From: a virus
Length of the DNA stretch: 50,379 nt
IMG/VR virus record: IMGVR_UViG_3300050020_000163
Coordinates: 1 to 50,379 of that record
Reading direction: 5' to 3' (one strand)
Shown here: positions 14,295 through 23,113 of the stretch, in pieces
How the letters are laid out: the number at the start of each line of letters is the position of its first letter
How positions within the stretch are numbered: position 1 is the stretch's first letter
The notes under the pieces: model-generated
Seen by the model: the letters and a program-made list of their open reading frames with translations, nothing else
Database searches by the model: none
What the model was told of the DNA's origin: nothing
Position numbers and translations under genes: made by a program

Positions 14295-14740
14295 GATTGT
14301 ATTTCCTCCGTTGTGATTCTTGCCTTGAGAGGGTCGAATGTGACGATTCCGGGTGCCGCTTTGTCGACGGCATTCTCTACCACTTGAACGACCTCCGCTT
14401 CCGCCGCGCTGGGGTTCGCGAGTAGAGTTTGCCCCTCGTGATACTCCTTAAGAATCCAGTCGAGCGCGGCATTAGCCTGCCCGGTGCTGAGCGCAAGTTG
14501 ACTGCCCCTGGTCTCCTGGACGAGATAGTTGACCGCGGCGAGCCTTCGGGCGTCGGGGCTGGAAACAAGCTCAGTGGCCTTGTCGAACGCGACCTGGGCC
14601 TGATTGCCCGAAAGAAAAGTGAGCGCCGCCGTTGTGCGCTTGTCCAGTTTTGACCCGAGTGGGCTGTGGAGCAGGTATGCCGCTACGACGGCCACCAGGC
14701 CGATTATGACCTGGGAGATCTGTCCGATATCCGAATGCAT
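14291..14740 (-). CDS. Holin, LL-H-like
   Basis: A 149-residue protein with one N-terminal membrane helix (QVIIGLVAVVAAYLLH, about residues 10-25), a cytoplasmic or periplasmic helical body and an acidic end. This topology matches the LL-H family of phage holins, which form membrane lesions to release the endolysin. It lies between another membrane protein and the endolysin. Family assignment is tentative. Confidence 0.6.
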   Translation of the reverse strand: MHSDIGQISQVIIGLVAVVAAYLLHSPLGSKLDKRTTAALTFLSGNQAQVAFDKATELVSSPDARRLAAVNYLVQETRGSQLALSTGQANAALDWILKEYHEGQTLLANPSAAEAEVVQVVENAVDKAAPGIVTFDPLKARITTEEIQS

Positions 14741-14749
14741 GATTGCCTC

Positions 14750-15193
14750 CTAATGAATGTGATTGAGCGCATAGGTAATGATCGCTGTTAGCGCGCCTCC
14801 CGCGAATGCAGCCCCCGCCAGTAGTTTGAAACTCTGGTAGGCGTTCAGCGGTTCCTTGACGTGCTCCGATACCTGAGTTTTGAGATCGTTCATCGCACCT
14901 AATTGAGCTTTTTCTGCCCACAGTCGCTTGACTTCATCCTCAACATCGCTGACTCGCCTGACAGCATTCTTCATGTCCTCATTGTGCGTGATACAAGCCG
15001 TCGGAACGTAGTCGCCGATTTTATCCTTAATCGCCTTGACTTCCCCCTTGAGGCCTTCTAGCGAAAGCGCGAGTTTATTGTTACTATCGGCAGTGAGCGA
15101 TGCAAGCTGAGCTGCCGTATTTGTTGTAACGCTCGCCAATCGCGCCGCAATTGCTGCCGCGATCCGCTCTTCATCTATGGGTTCTTTGAGCAA
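14750..15193 (-). CDS. Coiled-coil protein with C-terminal membrane anchor (XhlA-like)
   Basis: A protein of about 147 residues with a long coiled coil (AAAIAARLASVTTNTAAQLA onward) and a C-terminal hydrophobic segment, FKLLAGAAFAGGALTAIITYAL. This layout resembles XhlA-type lysis accessory proteins. I chose TTG 15193 with AGGA upstream, because the longer frame would overlap the fibre gene without a good site. It pairs with the adjacent holin. Confidence 0.6.
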   Translation of the reverse strand: MLKEPIDEERIAAAIAARLASVTTNTAAQLASLTADSNNKLALSLEGLKGEVKAIKDKIGDYVPTACITHNEDMKNAVRRVSDVEDEVKRLWAEKAQLGAMNDLKTQVSEHVKEPLNAYQSFKLLAGAAFAGGALTAIITYALNHIH

Positions 15194-15237
15194 GTCGTTC
15201 CTGCTTTCTCGGCTAAAGAGCCGGGTTTGTTGAGAGG

Positions 15238-16587
15238 CTAAACGCCGAATGATGAGACTACCTGGGGATTTGGAGAATATGCCGACAACACCATGGGGCT
15301 CGACCAATGGTTTGCAGGAGAATATATTTTCAAACCTAAACCTGTCCGTGTGCCACCTGAGTAGCTATCCTGTGAGGCAAACAACCAAGGTAAACCTTTT
15401 GAGTCGAAAGCAAGGTTTAGTTGTCCCGTGATGATCTGAGGCTCTGAGGCAAAACGGGCTGGGTGATTGCCTGGGTCAAAGCTCGCCAACCCGGTAGGCA
15501 CTGGACACGAATCTATGGAAGTCACGGTTGACCACACTCCACCTGATAGTCTCATTAAAGACCATGGGAGCAAAAAGCGCGGATTGTCGTTAGGATCTTG
15601 GTAATAACTGATAGTGTACACCCAACGATACATGCTACCATCTGGTGCTGCCCACATATAGCGCGATAGCACACGGCCTCCTTCGAGGTCAAACGGGTAT
15701 GTAATAGGAGTGGCCTGAGAGTTGAAAGGCGATCCTTTTGACCATACTCCTCCTATCCTGTCTGCCTGCAACTCAGCAGATCCCGTGCCCATAACCGTTC
15801 CGAGTAACCCATGCAGATCACCGTTGGAGTCCAGGCCAAATCCTTCCGCGCCTGGGTATCCTACGTTTCCGTCTCCTGGCGTTGCCTGGGCTTTGAGCAC
15901 CGGAGTAGAAGTAATGTCTATTTCGCCAGCGTCATCAACTCTTAGAATGCTGGAAGCGGAAGACCCTATAGCAAGAAAGTTAAGCTCGCTCTCTCGAAGA
16001 GTAGGAGCGTATCCAAACGTTGAACCATAAAAAGGAAATGACGCAGAAAGCGTCACAGACTGCCAACCAGCGGAAGGATTCAAGGTATCCAGCGAGTGCA
16101 GGACTAGGTTTCCGCTAACGTTGGACATTAAATACAGCTTATGACCTGAACATCTGAGGGTTGCGTCCGTGGCAGATGGAATTGATTCCTGTTGAACAAA
16201 TGCGTAGCTAGGAGTTCCAAACGTGGACGCATCCAAAAGCCACCTGTGCCCGTTATAAACGCAGTGGAAGCAACCGGAACCGTCCGCAACAAAGAACGAT
16301 AGGTACTGATTGGGAATAGTAGGATAATAGACAGCCCCTTTGTAGAGGTGAGCCACCGCGTTGATGCTAGACCATCCGGTTAATAGTATGCTCTCGCCCG
16401 TGCCTTCTACCTGTCGATAGATCGTTTGTTTCGGAAACGCTGAGATCGCGGTCCCAGACGAGTTCCTGCTCAGGCTCATCCCCGGACCGACCCGTATATT
16501 CGACAGCATCCTAGCCCCGTCGATCAGGTCGTTGATCGTCTGAGCCGATATCGCTTCGCCTGGAGCCACTTTACGAATGTGCTTCAT
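15238..16587 (-). CDS. Tail fibre / receptor-binding protein
   Basis: A 449-residue protein. The first 60 residues (MKHIRKVAPGEAISAQTIND, LSNIRVGPGMSL) form a short attachment domain that is repeated in the neighbouring 62-residue protein at 16584. The rest is beta-rich with repeated W and G blocks (WSSINAVAHLYKGAVYY, HRWLLDAS, GGVWSTVTS) that look like beta-propeller blades. It lies after the distal tail gene and before the holins, the place of receptor-binding proteins. ATG 16587 overlaps the previous stop. The propeller fold is inferred from spacing only. Confidence 0.65.
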   Translation of the reverse strand: MKHIRKVAPGEAISAQTINDLIDGARMLSNIRVGPGMSLSRNSSGTAISAFPKQTIYRQVEGTGESILLTGWSSINAVAHLYKGAVYYPTIPNQYLSFFVADGSGCFHCVYNGHRWLLDASTFGTPSYAFVQQESIPSATDATLRCSGHKLYLMSNVSGNLVLHSLDTLNPSAGWQSVTLSASFPFYGSTFGYAPTLRESELNFLAIGSSASSILRVDDAGEIDITSTPVLKAQATPGDGNVGYPGAEGFGLDSNGDLHGLLGTVMGTGSAELQADRIGGVWSKGSPFNSQATPITYPFDLEGGRVLSRYMWAAPDGSMYRWVYTISYYQDPNDNPRFLLPWSLMRLSGGVWSTVTSIDSCPVPTGLASFDPGNHPARFASEPQIITGQLNLAFDSKGLPWLFASQDSYSGGTRTGLGLKIYSPANHWSSPMVLSAYSPNPQVVSSFGV

Positions 16588-16772
16588 GTCGAACTCTGCT
16601 GCACGGTGGGCTTCAGTGGCACGAGGGATATGGTGATGCCGGACGTTGTCCGTGTGAGAATCAGCCCCGGCCCAACCGTGATCTTCGACAGCTCGTTATA
16701 GGCGTCTATCAGCGCGTTGATCGTATCAGCTGAAGGCTTCTCGCCTGGGGACACTTTGGGTATGTGTTTCAC
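16584..16772 (-). CDS. Free-standing copy of the fibre attachment domain
   Basis: A 62-residue protein from GTG 16772 (GTGA overlap with the upstream stop). VKHIPKVSPGEKPSADTINA...LSKITVGPGLIL aligns along its whole length with the N-terminus of the next gene. It is either a functional small connector or a fibre gene reduced to its attachment domain by a tandem duplication. Confidence 0.75.
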   Translation of the reverse strand: MKHIPKVSPGEKPSADTINALIDAYNELSKITVGPGLILTRTTSGITISLVPLKPTVQQSST

Positions 16773-17740
16773 GGTGAATCGTCTCCATCGGCAATCGGCA
16801 GACCGAGAACGCTGGCGAGATTCACGTAGGCATACCCGAAGCTGCCGTCTGGATTCTGCGCGGAATCCCATCCCGGCCACGTATATATAACGCTGCCTAT
16901 AGTTTCCGTCACTACATCAGTTGGGAGTGTTTGACCGACATAGACCGGGGTCGAATCGTAACCGTTGAGTTGAGCGGCGGTGAATGTTCCAATGTCGGGT
17001 AAATTATAGCTCTGCCCGTTCGCCGGGTCCAAATTGCCCGGATAGTCCTTTGACCAAAGCTGCGGAATGCCCTTGGCTACTCGCTGTGTGCGCGGTCTCC
17101 AGTTCAGGTTCCAGTCTTGGTTCTTCCGACTGAATTTATACGAACATAGGCAATTCATCAGGACGCCGTTCACATCCCAGTTTTCGCGCACGGAGGCCCC
17201 AAGGAAAAGCAGCGTTCCGACCGGCGAGCCTTGGAATATGCGGTCATTCAGACAGCCGGTAGCTGTGAAGATCGCATCGAAAGGCGAGGTAGCCATACGG
17301 ATTGTGATGACAAGCTCGCAGTGCGGGATCATCATAGCCACCGGAATGTCCACAGGAGCCCCGTCACTCGCCCAATGGCATGTCACGCCCTTGTTTTGCA
17401 CTTCGCAGGCGAACTCCAGGCTTTTCTCGTAGAAGTTCTCCCCGAACTGCCCTTGGGTGCTATATGAAACCGTGACTTTGCAGTCAAATGCGTCAAGCCT
17501 ATCGCGCGCGATATCGTCTACCCGTAGGAAGAGACCATTGCCACCAGGGAACGGGTCCCACACGTCGCCAAAGTCGGGAAGGAAGCGATTCTGCCCCTGG
17601 ATGTCCTGAAAACCTTCGACAAAGATCGGGTTTCCGAACGCGTCGACCCCGAAGCGCTCAGTCCACAGGCAGAAGAATTCCCGCGTTCCGGTGACTCCTC
17701 GGTGGCCTTCTTTCGTTCTCTCGTTCATAAGACCGATCAT
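16769..17740 (-). CDS. Distal tail / baseplate protein
   Basis: A 323-residue protein directly after the tape measure, where siphophages encode Dit or tip proteins. It is rich in aromatic residues and Gly (FQDIQGQNRFLPDFGDVWDP). It contains several Cys and a C-terminal region (IYTWPGWDSAQNPDG...). No named domain is visible. ATG 17740 overlaps the tape measure stop (ATGA). Confidence 0.6.
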   Translation of the reverse strand: MIGLMNERTKEGHRGVTGTREFFCLWTERFGVDAFGNPIFVEGFQDIQGQNRFLPDFGDVWDPFPGGNGLFLRVDDIARDRLDAFDCKVTVSYSTQGQFGENFYEKSLEFACEVQNKGVTCHWASDGAPVDIPVAMMIPHCELVITIRMATSPFDAIFTATGCLNDRIFQGSPVGTLLFLGASVRENWDVNGVLMNCLCSYKFSRKNQDWNLNWRPRTQRVAKGIPQLWSKDYPGNLDPANGQSYNLPDIGTFTAAQLNGYDSTPVYVGQTLPTDVVTETIGSVIYTWPGWDSAQNPDGSFGYAYVNLASVLGLPIADGDDSP

Positions 17741-20700
17741 CTGTAACCCCCGCTAGTTTCGGTCGCTGTAATGTGCCTTTCCTGGCCTGTAACGAGCTGA
17801 TTCAGTAGTCGCACCAGTTCATTCGACGCATCAGCGCCGCCAATCAGAGAATTGGGTGACGGGCCGCTGCTCACGTTAACCCCCGCCATGACAAGCTCTT
17901 TCATCCTGCCGGGATAGTCTCTAAACTCCTCTTTCGCAGCGGTTATCTCTCTCTGCTGCCACATGCCCTCGGGAGTGGTAAAGCCCATCATGGCTTCCTT
18001 GCGCTGGCGCATGGCCTCGACTTGGCTCAGGATAACTTCCTTTTCTTGGATCATGTGGCCCTGCAGAGCGTTCGACTTTTCGGCCTCTGCCGCTGCAAGC
18101 TGATTTGTGATGGGGATGCCTTTGAGTCTTAGCTCGTTAAGATCAGCGACCGTGGAGTTGTATGCGACATTGGTTGCCAAGTCCGCTGCCTTGCGATCGA
18201 GAGCCGCCGCCTCTACTGTGTATAGCGACTTTGCCACCGGGCTCCCTGCTTGATCGGCGGCGAACTTGAGTATTGCAGACTGCCCCGTGTCTTTCGACGC
18301 CTCGGCTGACATGCCGGCGTTATGCTCGGCAAGTGCCTGGTGAGCGGCTTTGGCTCGAGCGTCATCCCAGGCCTTCCAGAGATTCAGTTGTAGCTTCGCC
18401 GCTGCCGCGTCAAGCATTGCTTGGGCGTGGGGATTGCCAGCGGCTTTCGCATCTACAGCCTGCTGCCATCCTTGTGCGCCCTGCTCATAAGCGGCGTCCA
18501 CGGCGGCTGCATAGTCGCCTGCTGGGTTGTGCTGCATGGATGCTGCTGAGGCCGCGGTCTGGTACTGCAGAGCGACGCCCTCGGCCTGCTGGTCATAGAA
18601 CATCTTCTGCATTTCTTTGGTTGCCTGAGTGCGCTCACTCTGGGCTGCGGCGATCATTCCCTCGCGGGCTTTCTTGGTGTATTTATACTGCCCGGTGTTT
18701 GGGTCAATCTCCGTGACCGCGTGCATCGCGTCCTGATAGGCCTTCTGAAGCTTCAATTGAGCAGCACCTATCAAATTCCCGGCGGCTACCTCGTGAGCAA
18801 TTCCGGCGTTTGCGATTGCCAGAGACTCCTCATGGCTGCGGTCCCGGATATACTGCGTCTGCTTGATATTGGCTTTTCGCGTTTCGGCTTGAGTGGTAGC
18901 CGCGTCCAGATCGTCCGCTTGCTGCTTGCGATCTCTGACTTCATCAGCGGTGAGGCCGTTGTGGATGTCTTCCTGCTGCTTCTTGATCGCTTCTGCCTGG
19001 CGGGTAGCGTGTTCTTGCCCGACTTTGCTGATCGCCGCGCCATAAGGGTCGCCGGCAGCTTCTGCTTGAGCGGCTTTGACCTCGGCGTCTTTCGCCTGCT
19101 TTTCGAGGTCCCAGATTTTGCCTTGAGGGGAGTTCTTAAACTCGTCGGAACCGGGAGTTGCGGCGGCGTTCATGCCCCTGGCAGCGTCTGTGAGGAGCTG
19201 TTTCTGCTTGGCTTTGTCGCCTGCGATGCGTTTTCGCTGGGCATCATAAAAATCCGCTGTATCGTTTTGAGGATCTAGGTTGTGTCCTACCCAATCGTTA
19301 GCCGCATTCCACCAGTTGCGAATCGTGCTATCGCTGCCAGCTAAGTACTTCTGAGCCTGATGGATATCCTCGCTAATCGCATCGGCCTGATCGCGGGCTT
19401 TCTTTCCAGCGTCAAGTTGAGGGGCGGCTGGGTTCACGCCAGCGAGCTTCTGCTGGGATGCCGTAAAGGCGTCGTTCGCCGCCGCGAGGGTGGCAGTCGG
19501 CTTTCCTCTGGAGTCATTCAGATCGTTCTGAGCTTTCGTTGCCTCTTTTGCGGCTATAGCCTCTTTGTAAAGCTGGTTTTCGACATCCTTGTCGGAGTCG
19601 GAAAGGCCTGACATACTGTGAGCCGCGTTATCGAGAGCAACGCCCAAGCCGATAATTGCCGCCGTGGCAAGAGCGATGGGAAGGACGGTAGCGCCTATGG
19701 CAAGCGCCGTGGCTCCAATGCCTCCAGCAGCGACCGCGCCCTCTGTACCGACTGCCGCCTCAGCGGCCCCGACTTCCTCGTAGGCCGCGTTCTGGTATGC
19801 GCCTGTGCGTCTAAACTTGCGACTCCCAACCGTGAGCAATCCGCCCTCAGCATTCTCTCCGCCGCTCGCGGCAGCGGCAACGGCAACGGCGTTCTCCTCA
19901 AGGGCCTTCGTATTGAGCTTGATCGCCGCCGTGTCTACGCCGACTGCTTCCGCATCACGAATGGACGCGGTAGCTTTTACAGCTTCGGCCTCGGTGTCGA
20001 GCTGCACAGCAGCCCTATGAATACCAAGGGAGGATGTAACTGCTACAATGCCTTTGCCAATCAGGCCGAAGCCCGTCAGCAGCGGCCCCAGGACGTAGGC
20101 GAGCCCAACCGTGCCGGCGATAGCAATCTGCAAAGGCGCGGGCAGTATACTGAACGCCCTGGCGACGTCAATAATGATCTTTGCCCCATCTTCCATTGCG
20201 GGGATAAGATCGTTTTTGATGAGCGGAATGACTTGATCCTGCAGAAGCGGAATCATTTCGATTCCCACGGAGCGGAACGCTGCCTCCATGGTCTGCTTGA
20301 TTCCAATGATCTCCTGCTCGAATCCGGCAGCGGCTTGGATTTGGGAATCGGACAGGACTATAGCATTCTTTGCAAGCGCGGCATATTGGCCGGAAGAAAG
20401 CGCCAGGAGGGGAGCCATCGCCGCCATGTTCCTGCCGAATAGTTGTGAGGCTACGGCGTTCCGCTCGGTTATGCTCGTCATTCCCTGGAGCTTGGACATC
20501 ACTTCGGGAAAGAGCTGATCCATTCCCTTGAGGCCACCGCCAACAGCGTCAACATTGATGCGTAGCCGGTGCATGGACATCGCAGCCGTGCCGCCGTCAG
20601 CCTCGATCCCCAGCAACCGCCGCTGCAGCATCCGTATCTGCTCGCTAACTCCATCGAAGTCACCGCCGACTGCCGTTGTGACCCATCGAAGACGCTGTAG

Positions 20701-20991
20701 CTGATCGGCAGTCATGCCCGTGCTCTGCGTAAGATGCTCTATCTGCAGGCCGAACTCTGCCGTCTTGTAAGCCGCGCCCATCAGAAGCCCACTGATCGCT
20801 GTCAGCGGCCCTGTGACGGCGATGTCCAACGTCTTGCCGAGCGTGGTCATCTTCGACGCAAGTCCCTCAATGCTGGAGCCAATCTGCTTGTTGGCTGAAT
20901 CGACGTTGGAGTTGAGCTTGCCTACGCCTTGGAGGGCCTCGCTGATGTCCGCGCCGTATTTGATTATCAACTGCCGATATTCAACTGACAT
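17737..20991 (-). CDS. Tape measure protein
   Basis: A 1084-residue protein, the longest in the window, which sets tail length; at about 1.5 Angstrom per residue this predicts a tail near 160 nm. The N-terminus (YGADISEALQGVGKLNSNVD) is the usual TMP start. Hydrophobic stretches (LQIAIAGTVGLAYVLGPLL; ALAIGATVLPIALATAAIIG) and long Ala/Gln/Lys coiled coils fill the rest. It starts 11 nt inside the end of the sigma-like gene. The size and long tail fit a siphovirus. Confidence 0.92.
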   Translation of the reverse strand: MSVEYRQLIIKYGADISEALQGVGKLNSNVDSANKQIGSSIEGLASKMTTLGKTLDIAVTGPLTAISGLLMGAAYKTAEFGLQIEHLTQSTGMTADQLQRLRWVTTAVGGDFDGVSEQIRMLQRRLLGIEADGGTAAMSMHRLRINVDAVGGGLKGMDQLFPEVMSKLQGMTSITERNAVASQLFGRNMAAMAPLLALSSGQYAALAKNAIVLSDSQIQAAAGFEQEIIGIKQTMEAAFRSVGIEMIPLLQDQVIPLIKNDLIPAMEDGAKIIIDVARAFSILPAPLQIAIAGTVGLAYVLGPLLTGFGLIGKGIVAVTSSLGIHRAAVQLDTEAEAVKATASIRDAEAVGVDTAAIKLNTKALEENAVAVAAAASGGENAEGGLLTVGSRKFRRTGAYQNAAYEEVGAAEAAVGTEGAVAAGGIGATALAIGATVLPIALATAAIIGLGVALDNAAHSMSGLSDSDKDVENQLYKEAIAAKEATKAQNDLNDSRGKPTATLAAANDAFTASQQKLAGVNPAAPQLDAGKKARDQADAISEDIHQAQKYLAGSDSTIRNWWNAANDWVGHNLDPQNDTADFYDAQRKRIAGDKAKQKQLLTDAARGMNAAATPGSDEFKNSPQGKIWDLEKQAKDAEVKAAQAEAAGDPYGAAISKVGQEHATRQAEAIKKQQEDIHNGLTADEVRDRKQQADDLDAATTQAETRKANIKQTQYIRDRSHEESLAIANAGIAHEVAAGNLIGAAQLKLQKAYQDAMHAVTEIDPNTGQYKYTKKAREGMIAAAQSERTQATKEMQKMFYDQQAEGVALQYQTAASAASMQHNPAGDYAAAVDAAYEQGAQGWQQAVDAKAAGNPHAQAMLDAAAAKLQLNLWKAWDDARAKAAHQALAEHNAGMSAEASKDTGQSAILKFAADQAGSPVAKSLYTVEAAALDRKAADLATNVAYNSTVADLNELRLKGIPITNQLAAAEAEKSNALQGHMIQEKEVILSQVEAMRQRKEAMMGFTTPEGMWQQREITAAKEEFRDYPGRMKELVMAGVNVSSGPSPNSLIGGADASNELVRLLNQLVTGQERHITATETSGGYR

Positions 20992-21526
20992 CGAAGGCTC
21001 CTCCTAAGATTGTTCGTAGTTTCGAGAGTGCTCGGAGTCGCTTGCTGTAGATGTTATTCGGTGTGCAGTGAAGCATCCGTGCTACCGAGACTTGGCTACA
21101 TTGCTGGAGGTAAATGAGTCGAATGATTGCCCGGTAGTCGGGCTTTAGCTTCCCTATTGCGAGCTTGAGAACAAGATGGTCAAGGTTGAGGTCGTGGACA
21201 CCCAGCCTCGCCCACCCCTCCCAGTCCGTCTCGGAAGCGTCCAGGCTGGCTGTGACGTGTGGAAGGTCCGCGTGATCAACGCGGCGGTTGTCTGGAAGAC
21301 GTATCAACCGGGACTTGTCCCGGAAGTATTGGATGACGCGTCCGCGCATTCGGGTTACAGCATAAGTTTGGAACTTCACTGACAGGAGGGGGTTGAAGTC
21401 CCGTTCGGCAAGTGCTAGCCCGAGCCGAGCCTCCTGCAGAAGATCATCGTAGTCGGAGTGCCGATGCCATTTTCTGACAACCCAGTAGACCAGATGCTCG
21501 TATTGTGTCTGGTAATCGACAGTCAC
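20981..21526 (-). CDS. Sigma-70-family factor inside the tail operon
   Basis: A 181-residue protein with both functional regions of a small sigma factor. Region 2: residues 25-75, DYDDLLQEARLGLALAERDF, then FQTYAVTRMRGRVIQYFRDK, matching the DLxQEGxxGLxxAxxxFD and FxTYAxxxIRG pattern. Region 4 HTH: about 125-172, KLKPDYRAIIRLIYLQQCSQ then VSVARMLHCTPNNIYSKRL. The middle is short, so it is like SigF/SigB or ECF factors. GTG 21526 overlaps the stop of the frameshifted tail chaperone and its end overlaps the tape measure start by 11 nt, so it is fixed within the tail operon. Phage sigma factors usually sit before the late genes. It could redirect host RNA polymerase, or could have been co-opted as an HTH regulator. 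Confidence 0.85.
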   Translation of the reverse strand: MTVDYQTQYEHLVYWVVRKWHRHSDYDDLLQEARLGLALAERDFNPLLSVKFQTYAVTRMRGRVIQYFRDKSRLIRLPDNRRVDHADLPHVTASLDASETDWEGWARLGVHDLNLDHLVLKLAIGKLKPDYRAIIRLIYLQQCSQVSVARMLHCTPNNIYSKRLRALSKLRTILGGAFDVS

Positions 21527-22022
21527 TTCGTCTCCGTGGACCTGACAGCGCTTCGATGCATAAGCGCCCAGTCAATCCAGTATTGTTCGCGCTCCATCAG
21601 TTCCCAAGGCGCAACTCCGAGCCATTTAGCGGCCTCAAGCACGGGATACCAGTCGGGCATTTCTCCTATCTGGCCGCCGTGCTTGAGCCAGCGCGTTAGG
21701 AGTTGGCCTTCTCGGGGTTTGGGCGGACAGCCGCCATCATTGCAGAATAGATGGAATTGATGACGGATATGCTGAGCTGCGAGAGGTTCTCGGAAGTTAT
21801 GGGAACCGGAGAGCCGTCGTCCCCGAGCACGTCCCAGTCGACTATGCCTCCAACAACCAGGTCGATCTCGGCACCCATTGGGTCTGCTGAACTCTGCAGC
21901 GTAGCCGAAACGGCTGGAGTGTAGAAGTTCCTACGGATGGTGAGGTTGATCGTATCCTCCGCGTCAAGAACGACCTGGCATGGCACGGTTTTATTCACGA
22001 TGTCTGCTAACTTGATTGGCAT
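21523..22022 (-). CDS. Tail assembly chaperone, frameshift product (gpGT-like)
   Basis: A -1 frameshift at 21717-21723 would join the first 102 residues of the 21696-22022 protein to a 64-residue extension ending at TGA 21523, 166 aa in all. The extension (GQLLTRWLKHGGQIGEMPDW, YPVLEAAKWLGVAPWEL) has the conserved APWEL-type motif of the T domain in lambda gpGT-like chaperones, which recruits the tape measure. It has no start of its own. Position between tube and tape measure, motif and slippery site agree. Confidence 0.85.
21696..22022 (-). CDS. Tail assembly chaperone (gpG-like)
   Basis: A 108-residue protein (MPIKLADIVNKTVPCQVVLD) made when no frameshift occurs. It is beta-rich at the N-terminus and helical at the end (SQLSISVINSIYSAMMAA). 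In siphophages, G and GT are produced in a fixed ratio and coat the tape measure during tail assembly; neither is in the virion. An AAAGGAAT site precedes ATG 22022. Confidence 0.82.
   Translation of the reverse strand: MPIKLADIVNKTVPCQVVLDAEDTINLTIRRNFYTPAVSATLQSSADPMGAEIDLVVGGIVDWDVLGDDGSPVPITSENLSQLSISVINSIYSAMMAAVRPNPEKANS
21717..21723 (-). promoter_or_regulatory. Programmed -1 frameshift site CCCAAAC
   Basis: On the minus strand the heptamer C CCA AAC sits in the chaperone frame (CGC CCA AAC CCC GAG), a canonical X XXY YYZ slippery sequence, six codons plus the stop before the zero-frame end. The -1 frame after it encodes the T domain. Confidence 0.88.
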
Positions 22023-22228
22023 GTTGGATTCCTTTCAGATTGTAGATTTAGATTGCAGGACCCGCAGCCGCCACAACCCCAGAACGTGACGGCCGTCGCG
22101 GCTCCCTCGATGTGGCCGCAGTCGAGGTGAAAGGAGGCGCCTATCGGCTAGAGATGAAGAAAAGGCCGATCCTGGGTTAGCACGGAGCGGGTCCTGCTGG
22201 GCCACGTGGGCTCTGTGGACCGAGCGAA
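22023..22228 (-). other. Structured 206-nt gap in the tail operon
   Basis: The gap between tail tube and chaperone has an 11-bp perfect inverted repeat, GCAGGACCCGC at 22055-22065 with GCGGGTCCTGC at 22187-22197. It encloses weaker 6-bp stems (22066-22071/22098-22103, 22105-22110/22122-22127, 22143-22148/22165-22170). It could fold as a multi-branched RNA. On the minus strand it also has an open frame after a TAG that reads FHLDCGHIEG...FWGCGGCGSC and lacks a start, so a decayed small zinc gene is the other explanation. Confidence 0.45.
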
Positions 22229-23089
22229 TTAGACGTTAGTGACGTGGATTCCGTGAGTCGCAGTGTTCATGATCGTGCCATTCAGCTCTATGGCGTAGAT
22301 TCCCTCTTCGTCGGAGAAGCTACCAGGCTCCCCAAAGACTGCGTTGAACGTGAGGGTGATGATTTTGGCTCCGTTGGTGATGGTGATAACGACTGCTTTC
22401 TGGACTCCCGATCCGTATCCCAAGATGGTGGCAGCCTGCGATGCGTTTTCCATCTTGCATGAGAACTTGGCGTCGATTGCCTTCTGAAGGATGTTAGCGA
22501 GCCCGGAGTTGCCGACGAAGAACGCGCCGCCCCACATGTTGGCGACCGAAACCGTCCATTCAAACATCTTAGTGATCGGCACTGAGTCGATTGTGATTCC
22601 CACTCCGGGACCCAGACAGGGAACCTGCGTTGCCGGAGATAGCCCGGACGTTGGGGCGGCTATGGTGGCCTTCTTGCCGACCATCTTCCCGGATAGCGTA
22701 ACCTCGTCACGATTGCCCTTGAGTGTCCAGTCGGTTACGATTCCTCCCGAAATCTGGAGTCCGCCGGCCTCTACCGTGTAGACGTTGGTTGCTGTCACAG
22801 GGTCTACCTGAGCGTCCGACACGACATCGGCGACCAGCAGGCCGAAGTCGGTGTGGGTGGCTTTTCCGTCGAATGCTACTTCGGTCCATTCTCGCCCGGT
22901 AATCACGACTGTGGGCAGTAGGACGCCCCTGGGGGTGAATGCAGTTGTACGACGCTTGATAGAGGGGTTCATCGTTACGGCGCCGACAGCTATAGTTGCG
23001 GCGACTGGACTTCCCCAAACGATTTCTATCCCGAGCTGTCCTTTTTGAAAGGCAGACTCAACGTCATGGACTAATGGAGTTGCAGCCAT
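22229..23089 (-). CDS. Major tail tube protein
   Basis: A 286-residue beta-rich protein (MAATPLVHDVESAFQKGQLG; TLKGNRDEVTLSGKMVGKKA) with the composition and length of siphophage tail tube proteins. It sits just upstream of the chaperone pair and the tape measure, the standard place. Hydrophobic beta strands alternate with Gly/Thr turns. No cysteines cluster. Family not identified beyond this. Confidence 0.75.
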   Translation of the reverse strand: MAATPLVHDVESAFQKGQLGIEIVWGSPVAATIAVGAVTMNPSIKRRTTAFTPRGVLLPTVVITGREWTEVAFDGKATHTDFGLLVADVVSDAQVDPVTATNVYTVEAGGLQISGGIVTDWTLKGNRDEVTLSGKMVGKKATIAAPTSGLSPATQVPCLGPGVGITIDSVPITKMFEWTVSVANMWGGAFFVGNSGLANILQKAIDAKFSCKMENASQAATILGYGSGVQKAVVITITNGAKIITLTFNAVFGEPGSFSDEEGIYAIELNGTIMNTATHGIHVTNV

Positions 23090-23113
23090 TTAAGATTCCT
23101 CCTGAAGTGCGGA

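Noticed and set aside
18273-20442. Several plus-strand frames opposite the tape measure
   Set aside because: Composition mirrors the Ala-rich tape measure codons, with no starts of quality.
22055-22197. Cloverleaf-like fold as a tRNA
   Set aside because: Too long, no T-loop consensus and no CCA-like end; kept only as a structured region.
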